Source of the DNA: Rhodospirillum sp.
Lineage (GTDB): Bacteria; Pseudomonadota; Alphaproteobacteria; Rhodospirillales; Rhodospirillaceae
Assembly: GCA_021741145.1 (NCBI GenBank)
Contig: JAIOYK010000047.1
Span: 1-45,462 of the forward strand
DNA: 45,462 nucleotides
Direction: 5' to 3'
The position numbers and the translations under genes were made by a program. Positions 1 through 7,387 of the stretch are shown in pieces. Numbering within the stretch: the stretch's first letter is position 1; each line of letters opens with the position of its first letter. The notes beneath the pieces are model-generated. The model saw only the letters and a list, made by a program, of their open reading frames with translations. It was not told the origin of the DNA and did not search any database.

Positions 1-773
1 CCGCCCCCGCGGCGGCGGCCCCTGCCGCCGCGGCCTCCACCATGCCGTCGGGCCCGGGCCGCGAGCCCACCGAGCGCGAGGAAAAGGTCAAGATGACCCG
101 CCTGCGCCGCAAGATCGCCGAGCGGCTGAAGGACGCGCAAAACAGCGCGGCCATGCTGACCACCTTCAACGAAGTGGACATGACCAACGTCATGGCGCTG
201 CGGGGTCAGTATAAGGACAGCTTCGAGAAGAAGCATGGCATCAAGCTGGGCTTCATGTCCTTCTTCGTGAAGGCCTGCGTTCAGGGCCTCCAGGAACTTC
301 CCGCGGTCAACGCCGAGATCAGCGGTGATTCCCTCATCTACAAGAACTACTACGACATTGGCGTGGCCGTCGGCGGCCCGTCCGGTTTGGTGGTTCCCGT
401 GGTGCGGGATTGCGACGTCAAGTCCTTCGCCGAGATCGAGGGCGCCATCGCCGGGTATGGCAAGAAGGCCCGTGACGGCAGCCTGACCATGGAAGAGATG
501 AACGGCGGCACCTTCACCGTGTCCAACGGCGGCGTCTATGGATCCTTGATGTCCACGCCGATTATCAACCCGCCCCAGTCGGCGATCCTGGGCATGCACA
601 AGACCATGATGCGGCCGATGGTGATGCCCGATGGCACCATCCAGGCCCGTCCGATGATGTATCTGGCGCTGAGCTACGACCACCGCATCATCGACGGCAA
701 GGAAGCGGTGACCTTCCTGGTCCGGGTGAAGGAAAACCTCGAGGATCCGGCCCGCCTGCTGCTGCAGGCCTAA
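1..773 (+). CDS. sucB: Dihydrolipoamide succinyltransferase, E2 of 2-oxoglutarate dehydrogenase (5' truncated by window)
   Basis: E2 core enzyme that moves the succinyl group from lipoamide to CoA in the TCA cycle. The reading frame is open from position 3 with no start, so the lipoyl and E3-binding domains lie upstream of the window. What is visible is an Ala/Pro-rich linker (to about position 44), then the complete acyltransferase catalytic domain. That domain carries the NGGVYGS and [12 protein letters not shown] blocks and the C-terminal active-site motif DHRIIDG (about position 680). The short C-terminus ending DPARLLLQA is typical of succinyl- rather than acetyl-transferring E2. lpd follows 122 bp downstream, as in sucAB-lpd clusters. 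An internal ATG at 42 is not a real start. Family assignment is secure; choosing succinyl over acetyl or branched-chain E2 rests on motif style and context. Confidence 0.93.
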   Translation, partial: APAAAAPAAAASTMPSGPGREPTEREEKVKMTRLRRKIAERLKDAQNSAAMLTTFNEVDMTNVMALRGQYKDSFEKKHGIKLGFMSFFVKACVQGLQELPAVNAEISGDSLIYKNYYDIGVAVGGPSGLVVPVVRDCDVKSFAEIEGAIAGYGKKARDGSLTMEEMNGGTFTVSNGGVYGSLMSTPIINPPQSAILGMHKTMMRPMVMPDGTIQARPMMYLALSYDHRIIDGKEAVTFLVRVKENLEDPARLLLQA

Positions 774-782
774 GCCAATGCC

Positions 783-815
783 ACCGGGCGCGCGTTTCCT
801 TCGCGCGCCCGGTTC
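783..815 (+). terminator. Hairpin after sucB
   Basis: A perfect 12-bp inverted repeat (783-794 with 802-813) has a 7-nt loop, TTTCCTT. It follows the sucB stop by 9 bp. Only a weak T-rich tract comes after it, so it may terminate partially or stabilise the sucB 3' end rather than isolate lpd. Confidence 0.6.
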
Positions 816-895
816 GGTTTCCAGCTCGTTTTTAATGAAGTCGCCGCGAGGGTCTCCCGGAGATCCCGGCGCCCGAAAGGAAAAGGGACGATCCC

Positions 896-2296
896 ATGTC
901 CGATTATGATGTCGTTGTGATTGGCGGTGGCCCTGGCGGCTATGTCTGCGCCATCCGCGCCGCCCAGCTCGGCCTGAAGGTGGCCTGCGTCGAAAAGCGG
1001 GGCGCCCTAGGCGGCACCTGCCTGAACGTGGGCTGCATTCCATCCAAGGCCCTGTTGCAGTCCTCCCACCTCTATGAAGAGGCGGAGAAGCACTTCGACG
1101 CCCATGGCATCAAGGTCGGCAAGCTGTCCCTCGACGTGAAGACCATGCTCGACCGCAAGGACGAGGTGGTGAAGTCCAACACCCAGGGCATCGAGTTCCT
1201 CTTCAAGAAGAACAAAGTAGACTATGTCATTGGCGCGGGGCGGGTCGAGAGCGCCACCACGGTCATCGCCGACACCAAGGACGGCGAGCAGACTCTGAAC
1301 ACCAAAAGCATCGTCATCGCCACCGGTTCCGATGTCATGCCCCTGCCGGGCGTGGAAATCGACGAGAAGCAGATCGTGTCTTCCACCGGGGCCCTGGACC
1401 TCCCCAAGGTGCCCAAGTCCATGGTCGTTATCGGCGCGGGCGTGATCGGGCTGGAGCTTGGCTCCGTCTGGCGCCGCCTGGGCGCCGAGGTGACTGTTGT
1501 GGAGTTCCTCGACGTGATCCTGCCGCCCTTGGATGGCGAAGTGCGTAAGAACGCCCAGCGGATCCTCCAGAAGCAGGGTATGGTCTTCAAATTGGGCCAC
1601 AAGGTCACCGGCGCGGAAACCCATAAATCCAAGGTCAAGCTGACCATCGAGCCCGCCAAGGGCGGCGATGCCGAGGTGATCGAGGCCGAGACCGTCCTGG
1701 TGGCCATCGGTCGCCGTCCCTACACCGAGGGCCTTGGGCTGGACAAGGTGGGCGTGACCGTCTCCGATCGTGGCTTCGTGGAGGTCGACCAGGATTTCCA
1801 GACCAACGTTCAGGGCATCTTTGCCATTGGCGATGTGATCGGTGGCATGATGCTGGCCCACAAGGCCGAGGACGAAGGATCGGTACTGGCCGAAATGCTG
1901 GCCGGACAAAGCGGCCATATCAACTACGATGCCATTCCGTCCTGCGTCTACACTTGGCCGGAAATCGCCGCGGTGGGTAAGACCGAGGAGCAGTTGAAGG
2001 AAGCGGGCATAAAGTACAAGTCCGGCAAGTTTCCCTTCACCGCCAACGGTCGGGCCAAGGCTAATGGGGACACGGATGGCTTCGCAAAGGTGTTGTCCGA
2101 CGCGGAAACCGGTCGGGTTCTGGGCTGCCACATCATCGGCCCCGCCGCGGGCGATCTCATCGGCGAGGTGGTTCTGGGTATGGAATTCGGTGCCTCGGCC
2201 GAGGACATCGGCCGCACCTGCCACGCTCACCCGCAGCTTGGCGAAGTGGTGAAGGAGGCCGCCCTGGCGTCCCACGACAAGCCGATCCACATGTAA
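896..2296 (+). CDS. lpd: Dihydrolipoyl dehydrogenase (E3)
   Basis: FAD-dependent disulfide oxidoreductase, 466 aa and full length for the family, that reoxidises dihydrolipoamide and makes NADH. Visible elements in order: FAD dinucleotide-binding GGGPGGY (residues 10-16), the redox disulfide CLNVGC (Cys42, Cys47), NAD-binding GAGVIGLELG (about 180), the second FAD motif ending in AIGDV (about 305-310), and the dimer-interface catalytic pair in HAHPQLGE (His445, Glu450). The start is supported by a purine-rich ribosome site (GGAAAAGGG) about 8 bp upstream. It lies just after sucB and probably serves the 2-oxoglutarate dehydrogenase complex. A strong double-hairpin element closes the unit. Glycine-cleavage or pyruvate dehydrogenase E3 use is not excluded, since E3 is often shared. 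Confidence 0.97.
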   Translation: MSDYDVVVIGGGPGGYVCAIRAAQLGLKVACVEKRGALGGTCLNVGCIPSKALLQSSHLYEEAEKHFDAHGIKVGKLSLDVKTMLDRKDEVVKSNTQGIEFLFKKNKVDYVIGAGRVESATTVIADTKDGEQTLNTKSIVIATGSDVMPLPGVEIDEKQIVSSTGALDLPKVPKSMVVIGAGVIGLELGSVWRRLGAEVTVVEFLDVILPPLDGEVRKNAQRILQKQGMVFKLGHKVTGAETHKSKVKLTIEPAKGGDAEVIEAETVLVAIGRRPYTEGLGLDKVGVTVSDRGFVEVDQDFQTNVQGIFAIGDVIGGMMLAHKAEDEGSVLAEMLAGQSGHINYDAIPSCVYTWPEIAAVGKTEEQLKEAGIKYKSGKFPFTANGRAKANGDTDGFAKVLSDAETGRVLGCHIIGPAAGDLIGEVVLGMEFGASAEDIGRTCHAHPQLGEVVKEAALASHDKPIHM

Positions 2297-2302
2297 GGGG
2301 GT

Positions 2303-2357
2303 GGGGAGGCAATGCCTCCCCAATTTGGGGGTCAAGGGGGCGAAAGCCCCCTTTTTT
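2303..2357 (+). terminator. Double-hairpin terminator after lpd
   Basis: The first hairpin is 2303-2310 with 2314-2321 (GGGGAGGC, AAT loop, perfect). The second is 2334-2341 with 2346-2353, AAGGGGGC closed by a GAAA tetraloop and running into a six-T tract (2352-2357). The second hairpin is a textbook intrinsic terminator. The whole arrangement recurs after the next gene (2997-3048) and in variant form near 7205-7260. Confidence 0.85.
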
Positions 2358-2437
2358 CGTGGAGAATGTCCCAGCTTGTGTCCAATCACTGCCGACTGTA
2401 GATTGTTGTCGAACATAGCGATTTTTGGGAGGTTTTC

Positions 2438-2983
2438 GTGAGATATTCACCTTTTGGGAAGGGTGCTTTGGCTGCCGCCCTCTTTCTTCCGGTTCTGGCC
2501 GCGTGTCAAACCACGGGCGAGGGAACTGGAGCCGGAGTGGGAGCACCACTCACCGTGACCTTCGCTGATTCCGCTTGGGGAGGGGGGGCTGTGCCCTCTG
2601 GGCAGCACTGTTCCAAGTTCGGCGGCCATGGGGCGACCCCTGGCCTGACCGTGGGCGGGATTCCGGGGGGAACAACGGAGATCCAGGTGGAGTTCAACGA
2701 CGCCTCCTACGCGCCTCTGTCTAGCAATGGCGGGCACGGCAAAGTGGCGTTCACGGTTTCTGGGTCGACGGCCACACTTCCCTCGGTCCCTGGCGAAACG
2801 GCGACCATGCCCTCGGGCGTTCGGCTGGTGTCCAAGAATAGGGCCCAAGGGGATTTCGCGGTTCCCGGGTATTTGCCGCCCTGTTCCGGGGGGGCGGGCA
2901 ACACCTACTTCGCCGTTCTCAAAGCGCTGGATTCCCAGGGGAAGGTCCTGGGGTCCGGTCGGATCACCCTCGGAACCTATTAG
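2438..2983 (+). CDS. Putative lipoprotein of unknown function
   Basis: A 181-aa protein starting at GTG 2438, with a GGGAGG ribosome site at 2427-2432. The N-terminus has basic residues, a hydrophobic core, and a lipobox ending LAAC with lipidation Cys23, so it should be exported and lipid-anchored by signal peptidase II. The mature part is Gly/Ser/Thr/Pro-rich and contains three further Cys-containing or Gly-rich stretches (for example around GQHCSKFGGHG and PPCSGGAGN), suggesting a small beta-type fold. I do not recognise the family. It sits between two double-hairpin terminators and so is probably monocistronic. Confidence 0.75.
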   Translation: MRYSPFGKGALAAALFLPVLAACQTTGEGTGAGVGAPLTVTFADSAWGGGAVPSGQHCSKFGGHGATPGLTVGGIPGGTTEIQVEFNDASYAPLSSNGGHGKVAFTVSGSTATLPSVPGETATMPSGVRLVSKNRAQGDFAVPGYLPPCSGGAGNTYFAVLKALDSQGKVLGSGRITLGTY

Positions 2984-2996
2984 GCGCGGAGGGTTT

Positions 2997-3048
2997 GGGG
3001 AGGCACTGGCTCCCCAATTGGGGGGTAAAGGGGGCGAAAGCCCCCTTT
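2997..3048 (+). terminator. Double-hairpin terminator after the lipoprotein gene
   Basis: This has the same layout as the element after lpd. A G-rich first hairpin (GGGGAG 2997-3002 with CTCCCC 3010-3015) is followed by a GAAA-capped hairpin AAAGGGGGC (3027-3035 with 3040-3048). The T-tract is only TTT, so termination may be weaker. The glycosyltransferase start lies 22 bp beyond it. Confidence 0.7.
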
Positions 3049-3070
3049 CGTGTGCCTGGAGCAATAAAAC

Positions 3071-4294
3071 GTGCGTGTTCTCTTCCTACACCAGAACTTT
3101 CCGGCCCAATTCCGCCACTTGGCGCCCCGCCTCGCGGCGCGGGAGGGTTGGGACGTGCGGGGTCTGGGGTTCCACGAACCGGTTCCCCCGCCCTTGCCAG
3201 GGGTGACGACCTACCGGTACCCCATTCCTGACGCCGACCCGAATCCCCAACAGCGCCTGCGGGAGATCGATACCAAACTGCGCCGGGCTGACAGTGTTTT
3301 CCGCGCCCTCACCTCACTGAAAGACCAGGGCTTCACGCCGGATCTGGTGATCGGCCATCCGGGGTGGGGGGAAATGTTGCGCCTGGACGAGGTGGTCCCC
3401 GGAGCCAAGCACATCTCCTATGCCGAGATCTACTACCAGGACAGGGGCGGGGATCACGACTTCGATCCGGAGTTTCCCTACCCGGACCCCAACCTGCCGC
3501 TCCGCAATCGCCTGGCCAATGCCGCCATTGACGTGAGCATGGCCCGTTGCGACGCCGCGGTGGCGCCCACGGCCTGGCAGGCCGGGCGCTTCCCCGCGCA
3601 TTTCCAGAATAAGATCCACCAGATCCATGACGGCATCGACACCCTTGTCTTGGCGCCCAGGGAGCGGGGGAGTCTCGACCTGGACGGCTGGCGGGTGACC
3701 AAGGGAGAGAAGGTGGTAACCTTCGCCACCCGCTACCTGGAGCCCATGCGCGGCGTCCACACGTTTCTGCGGGCCCTGCCCCTGATCCAGGCCATGGAGC
3801 CCGAGTGCAAGGTGGTGGTGGTGGGGCGTGACGACAAGTCCTATTGGAAGATGGACAAGGGCAAACCCACCCACAAGAAACGCCTGATCGACGAAGTGAG
3901 CGACCGCCTGGACTGGGATCGGGTGCGCTTCCTCCCCTGGCTCCAGCGGAATGCCCTGACCCGACTGTTTCAGGTCACCTCGGCCCATGTCTATCTGACC
4001 TTCCCCTTCGTGCTCTCCTGGTCGATGCTGGAGGCCATGGCCTGCGGCGCGCCGGTCATCGGCTCGCGCACCGATCCGGTGATGGAGGTCATCCAGGACG
4101 GGGTGAACGGCCATCTGGTCGATTGCCTGGATCCGGAGGAGCTGGCCGAGAGGGTGGTGACGGTGCTGCGCGACCCGGAGGGGCAGGAGCCCATCCGCGC
4201 CCGGGCAAGGGAGACAGTGGTGAGAAAATATGACTTGGAAACGGTATGTCTGCCCCAATGGCTGAGAGTGATCGATCGGGTGGTGGCATCGTGA
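3071..4294 (+). CDS. Family 4 glycosyltransferase (GT-B fold)
   Basis: A 407-aa protein likely transferring a sugar from a nucleotide-sugar donor to a glycan or lipid acceptor. The GTG start gives an N-terminus MRVLFLHQNFPAQFRHL, typical of the first Rossmann domain of GT4 enzymes that start with an HQNFP motif. The C-terminal domain shows a donor-binding region with the order R-Y-L-E (about residue 225), a WLQ...L segment, then PFVLSWSMLEAMACGAPVIGS with the conserved Glu, followed by VMEVIQDGVNGHLVD. No membrane segment or signal peptide is visible. Its last bases overlap the next gene (GTGA), so the two are probably co-transcribed and translationally coupled. The acceptor is unknown; no polysaccharide cluster surrounds it. 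Confidence 0.85.
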   Translation: MRVLFLHQNFPAQFRHLAPRLAAREGWDVRGLGFHEPVPPPLPGVTTYRYPIPDADPNPQQRLREIDTKLRRADSVFRALTSLKDQGFTPDLVIGHPGWGEMLRLDEVVPGAKHISYAEIYYQDRGGDHDFDPEFPYPDPNLPLRNRLANAAIDVSMARCDAAVAPTAWQAGRFPAHFQNKIHQIHDGIDTLVLAPRERGSLDLDGWRVTKGEKVVTFATRYLEPMRGVHTFLRALPLIQAMEPECKVVVVGRDDKSYWKMDKGKPTHKKRLIDEVSDRLDWDRVRFLPWLQRNALTRLFQVTSAHVYLTFPFVLSWSMLEAMACGAPVIGSRTDPVMEVIQDGVNGHLVDCLDPEELAERVVTVLRDPEGQEPIRARARETVVRKYDLETVCLPQWLRVIDRVVAS

Positions 4295-5049
4295 CGCCGG
4301 CTCCGCGCAAGGGGGCGGCCAAGGTGGCCGCCGTGACCCCGGAGATCCTCGCCCGACTGCATGCGGGAGCCGAGGAAACCCTCACCCTGAGTGAATGTTT
4401 GGCCGTTGATTTCGCCGAGATGGCCCGGGGGTGCCTATCCGTCGCCACCGCCGAGGCCGTCACCGCCGCGGTGGATCCGTCCGCCGGGATCACCAAGCGC
4501 ATGGCCCAGGCCGCCGGAACCCTCCCCGACGACGTGGTGGACGACTTGATCACCCACCCCAGCGACACGATCCGGGGGTGGGCGGCCTTCGCCCTGGCCG
4601 GTCGGCATGGGAGCGACCTGGAAGCCCTCTTTTCGGCCCTGAGGCCGCTGGCGGCGGATTCCCATTTCGGGGTGCGAGAGTGGGCTTGGCTCGCGGCCCG
4701 TCCGGCCATTGTCGCCCAGCCGATGGCGGCGCTCTCCCTGCTGATGCCCTGGACGGGGGAGGGGGATGAAACCCTCCGCCGATTCGCCAGCGAGGCGACG
4801 CGGCCCCGGGGCGTTTGGTGCTCCCATATCGCCGTGCTGAAGGCGGATCCAGAGCCCGCGCGTCTCCTGTTGGAGCCCCTGAAGGCGGACCCGTCCAAAT
4901 ACGTGCGGGATTCGGTGGCGAACTGGTTGAACGACGCGGCCAAGACGCGCCCGGACTGGGTCCTGGCTCTGACCGGGCGCTGGTTGGAGGGGGCCACGAA
5001 AGAAACCGCCGCGCTGGTGAAACGGGCGCGGCGGTCCTTTCTATCTTGA
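4291..5049 (+). CDS. AlkD/AlkC-like DNA alkylation repeat (HEAT-like) protein
   Basis: An all-alpha protein with a run of paired helices. The segment DPSKYVRDSVANWLNDAAKTRPDWVLAL near the C-terminus matches the signature of HEAT-like DNA alkylation repeat proteins, a group that includes 3-methyladenine glycosylases. I place the start at GTG 4291, whose codon overlaps the stop of the glycosyltransferase (GTGA), giving 252 aa. An in-frame ATG at 4246 would add 15 residues. The repeats around HPSDTIRGWAAFALAG and SHFGVREWAWLAARPAI are clear. Whether it repairs alkylated DNA or merely shares the scaffold cannot be told. Coupling to a glycosyltransferase has no obvious functional logic. Confidence 0.72.
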   Translation: MTPAPRKGAAKVAAVTPEILARLHAGAEETLTLSECLAVDFAEMARGCLSVATAEAVTAAVDPSAGITKRMAQAAGTLPDDVVDDLITHPSDTIRGWAAFALAGRHGSDLEALFSALRPLAADSHFGVREWAWLAARPAIVAQPMAALSLLMPWTGEGDETLRRFASEATRPRGVWCSHIAVLKADPEPARLLLEPLKADPSKYVRDSVANWLNDAAKTRPDWVLALTGRWLEGATKETAALVKRARRSFLS

Positions 5050-5098
5050 GGGAGTCACAAAAGCGGTCCCAACGGGGCCGAATCTAGGTAGGCTTCGA

Positions 5099-5446
5099 TC
5101 AGGAGGCGGCCGTGAACTGATCAAAGGCTTCCAGAGCTTCGACGCCATAGACGGTCGCGGGTCCACCGCCCATCAACTGGGCGACACCAATGGTCTCGAT
5201 GACTTCGCCGCGGGTGGCGCCCGCTTCGATCACCGCCTTGACGTGGTGAGCGATACAACCGTCGCAGCGGACCGTGATGGCGATGGCTAGGGCGATCAAT
5301 TCCTTTGTCTTGACCGAAAGGCTTCCGTCCGTTCCCGTGGTCGCGGCCATCAGGCTCGAGAACGCCGCCATGGTTTGGGGTTCCGCCTTGGACAGTGTTC
5401 CCATGCCATCGGCCAATTTCGCGCCAATTTTTTTGAAGTCCGTCAT
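5099..5446 (-). CDS. AhpD-like / carboxymuconolactone decarboxylase family protein
   Basis: A 115-aa all-helical protein of the AhpD-like superfamily, probably a peroxidase or disulfide reductase. The motif RCDGCIAHHVKA (Cys61, Cys64, His67/68) is the redox-active CxxC-plus-His signature. The start is ATG at 5446 (MTDFKKIGAK), preceded by an AAGGA ribosome site. The frame stays open further upstream, but that extension lacks family similarity. It is convergent with the AlkD-like gene (49 bp apart) and runs in the same direction as psp, 183 bp beyond pspC. The single-domain length is normal. Decarboxylase activity is unlikely given the CxxC. Confidence 0.85.
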   Translation of the reverse strand: MTDFKKIGAKLADGMGTLSKAEPQTMAAFSSLMAATTGTDGSLSVKTKELIALAIAITVRCDGCIAHHVKAVIEAGATRGEVIETIGVAQLMGGGPATVYGVEALEAFDQFTAAS

Positions 5447-5605
5447 GGGGGGATTCCTTGCGTGATAGGAGGCGACGATAGCGTGCCGCCGTATCACATC
5501 ATGGTAACGCAGTGGTAGGAGTCGAGCCACGCTTATTGCGTGTATCTGGGGTGAATTTAGGGCCACTGGATCGGGGAGGTCGGCTCGGTGATGGTCGGAT
5601 GGGCC

Positions 5606-5625
5606 GTGGGGGAGACGTCCCCCAC
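5606..5625 (-). terminator. Hairpin downstream of pspC
   Basis: A perfect 8-bp stem GTGGGGGA / TCCCCCAC with a 4-nt loop begins 5 bp after the pspC stop. In the psp direction no T-tract follows, so it may act as a 3' stabiliser or a Rho-linked end. Confidence 0.4.
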
Positions 5626-5629
5626 TCGC

Positions 5630-6154
5630 TTATTGTTCTTTCCCCTCCCGGGCCATGTCCTTGAACTTCTGGTTTAAGGCGTATTCCTCGCTGGTGACAT
5701 GGCGCTCCATGGAGCTCGCGCGGTGTTCCAGGTCATCGAAGGCCCGGCGCAGGTCGGCGAATTCCGAATCCGGATCCACCGGGCGGGGTTTCACGTTGTC
5801 CGCTCCGGGGCCGGGGCCCGTCGCCGGTGCGGGGCGGGGGCCGGAGAAGGTCTCGCGCACCGTGGCGCTCGCCCGGTCCACGGATCGGCGGACCGAATCC
5901 GGGTGTTCGGACCACAACCAGACCCCGATGAAGATCAGGGCCGCCAGGGGGAAGTTCATGATCACGCCGACGATCAACAGGGCCAGGATGCCCTTGCGGG
6001 GAAGGCCGGTCTTATCGGCGGCGAACTGGGTCACCCGGCGGATCAGGCCCGGACGTCCCTCGCGGAAGGCACCTTTCGGGCCGGGGCATCCCTTGGCCCA
6101 GCCGTTGTGCCAATGGGTGTGGTAATGGGTCTGGCGTTGTTTGCAGCCGCTCAT
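5630..6154 (-). CDS. pspC: PspC-like phage shock membrane protein, divergent
   Basis: A 174-aa protein. Position and end sequence support PspC. It is third after pspA and pspB, its ATG overlaps the pspB stop by 4 bp, and its C-terminus (FDDLEHRASSMERHVTSEEYALNQKF) has the paired-helix ending with MERxVTS known in PspC. The middle, RRVTQFAADKTGLPRKGILALLIVGVIMNFPLAALIFIGVWLW (about 40-82), is a shortened, weakly conserved PspC domain with one or two membrane segments. Odd features are a His/Cys-rich N-terminus (MSGCKQRQTHYHTHWHNGW) that could bind metal, and a Pro/Gly linker near residues 105-120. The family's role is sensing envelope stress with PspB and recruiting PspA. Assignment is good by context, moderate by sequence. 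Confidence 0.75.
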   Translation of the reverse strand: MSGCKQRQTHYHTHWHNGWAKGCPGPKGAFREGRPGLIRRVTQFAADKTGLPRKGILALLIVGVIMNFPLAALIFIGVWLWSEHPDSVRRSVDRASATVRETFSGPRPAPATGPGPGADNVKPRPVDPDSEFADLRRAFDDLEHRASSMERHVTSEEYALNQKFKDMAREGKEQ

Positions 6155-6405
6155 GATTTGGACCTCCAGTCGGGCGAATCGGTCGTCAGGATCCGTTCCA
6201 GGGTTTCCAGCCGACCGGCCAGGTCCTTGGCCCTGGCGCGGAGTTGTTCCAGGTCTTCCCGGGGTACGGCGATCATGCCGTCACCCAGGTCGGCCATCTT
6301 CATCCGTTTCCATTTGGTGAGGTAGTGGAAGACCAGCCAAGTTGGCAGCACCAGGGAGACGAAGATCACCAGGGGCACGAAGGTGATAGCGAAGAAGGAC
6401 AGCAT
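6151..6405 (-). CDS. pspB: Phage shock protein B
   Basis: An 84-aa membrane protein with an N-terminal transmembrane helix (about residues 4-27, FFAITFVPLVIFVSLVLPTW), then a basic KWKRMK stretch and a cytoplasmic helix (EDLEQLRARAKDLAGRLETLERIL) forming a coiled coil. This is the standard PspB plan and length. PspB partners PspC to relieve PspA inhibition of PspF. It is 102 bp downstream of pspA and overlaps pspC by 4 bp, so the last two are translationally coupled. Confidence 0.88.
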   Translation of the reverse strand: MLSFFAITFVPLVIFVSLVLPTWLVFHYLTKWKRMKMADLGDGMIAVPREDLEQLRARAKDLAGRLETLERILTTDSPDWRSKS

Positions 6406-6507
6406 GGGGGATCACCCGCGGGAAGGGGAAGGGAAGGGTGGAGAGACCCAGGTCGAGCCGGGACGGATCCCGCCCAGCCTAACCCAGGGACCATGACAAG
6501 AGCAGCC

Positions 6508-7185
6508 CTAGGCTTTCTTGCCACCCACCTTTTCCTTCAGTTTCGCCAGTTCGTCTTCCACATCGGCATCGGCGCGCAGGGATGCGAATTCGTCCTCCAG
6601 GGTTACCTTGCCACCAGTCCGGCCCATTTCCAGGACATCGGCGTCGGCTTCCAGTTCGTGGATGCGGCGCTCCAGGGAGTCGTAGCGGTCGATGGCGTCG
6701 TCGACGCGACCGTCGTAAAGGGTCTTGCGCACCTGGACCCGCTTTTGGGCGGATTGCATGCGGATCTCGATGGACTTCCGCTTGGCCTTGGCCTCATCCA
6801 GCTTGGCTTGCAGTTTGCCCAGATCCCCATTGGTCTTGGACAGGCTTTCGTCGATGACGACCAGTTCGGCTTCCGCGGCGGTGGCCCGGTCGGCCAGCTT
6901 GCGCTTGGCCACCAGGGCGCCCTTGGCCAGGTCCTCGCGGCCCTTGGACAGGGCGAATTCGGCCTTGGCGCCCCAGTCCTCCGCGTCCTTTTCCAGGGCG
7001 GTCAGGGAGCGTTCCAGGTCCTTCTTGTCGGCGATCATGCGCACGGCGGAGGCGCGGACCTCGACGAGGGTGTCCTCCATTTCCTGGATCATCAGGCGCG
7101 CCATCTTCTCTGGATCCTCCGCCTTGTCGAGCAGGGAGTTGAGGTTGGCGTTCACGATATCGGTCATGCGGGAAAAGATGCCCAT
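6508..7185 (-). CDS. pspA: Phage shock protein A (PspA/IM30 family)
   Basis: A 225-aa peripheral membrane protein, mostly coiled coil, that assembles on stressed inner membrane and inhibits PspF. The start MGIFSRMTDIVNANLNSLLDKAEDPEKM is the hallmark of the family, including the amphipathic N-terminal helix. Long heptad-rich helices follow to about residue 170 and the chain ends in a Lys-rich tail. The start is backed by an AAGGGAC ribosome site. It is the first gene of pspABC, 3' of a near-consensus sigma-54 promoter (7262-7277) and a PspF-type site (7332-7348). Its mRNA leader contains a G-rich double hairpin (7213-7256). Confidence 0.97.
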   Translation of the reverse strand: MGIFSRMTDIVNANLNSLLDKAEDPEKMARLMIQEMEDTLVEVRASAVRMIADKKDLERSLTALEKDAEDWGAKAEFALSKGREDLAKGALVAKRKLADRATAAEAELVVIDESLSKTNGDLGKLQAKLDEAKAKRKSIEIRMQSAQKRVQVRKTLYDGRVDDAIDRYDSLERRIHELEADADVLEMGRTGGKVTLEDEFASLRADADVEDELAKLKEKVGGKKA

Positions 7186-7204
7186 TGGTCAGGTCCCTTG
7201 GCTT

Positions 7205-7260
7205 TGGGGGTGAAGAGGGTTGCCCCCTCTTTGACGTGGGGGAGCGTGATGCCCCCTCCC
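7205..7260 (-). repeat. G-rich double-hairpin element in the pspA leader
   Basis: Read on the minus strand, a hairpin GGGGG...CCCCC (7256-7252 with 7242-7238) is followed by a spacer containing GTCAAA and a second 7-bp hairpin (AAGAGGG 7213-7219 with CCCTCTT 7225-7231). The layout and GTCAA spacer match the elements at 2303-2357 and 2997-3048. Here it lies between the predicted transcription start (about 7251) and the pspA start codon, so it may influence leader folding rather than terminate. Confidence 0.5.
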
Positions 7261-7261
7261 T

Positions 7262-7277
7262 TGCGAAGACCGTGCCA
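7262..7277 (-). promoter_or_regulatory. Sigma-54 promoter of pspABC
   Basis: On the minus strand the sequence is TGGCACGGTCTTCGCA. Compared with TGGCACG-N4-TTGCA it differs at one position (TCGCA), and the essential GG and GC doublets are correctly spaced. The predicted start is near 7251, about 65 bp before the pspA ATG. Known biology: psp promoters depend on sigma-54 and PspF, and pspF is nearby. Confidence 0.8.
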
Positions 7278-7331
7278 ACAGGCGCGAAGTTCCATCTTTC
7301 CTTGGCTTTTGGCGACGACCGTGCGACAAAA

Positions 7332-7348
7332 TTAGCGAAAATCGCTAA
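7332..7348 (-). promoter_or_regulatory. Likely PspF upstream activating site
   Basis: A perfect inverted repeat, TTAGCG-AAAAT-CGCTAA, lies about 55 bp upstream of the -24 element, the right distance for an enhancer of sigma-54 polymerase. The CGCTAAC half resembles PspF sites of enterobacteria as I remember them. A second, looser site may overlap 7351-7367. It also sits just past the 3' end of the GH8 gene. Confidence 0.65.
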
Positions 7349-7387
7349 CTCATCGCGAATTGATCAGCGGAAACCGTCATTCTATGA

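Noticed and set aside
1007-2416. 469-aa open frame antisense to lpd
   Set aside because: Long antisense frames are expected in GC-rich coding DNA. It has no motif or ribosome site, and lpd is unmistakable on the other strand.
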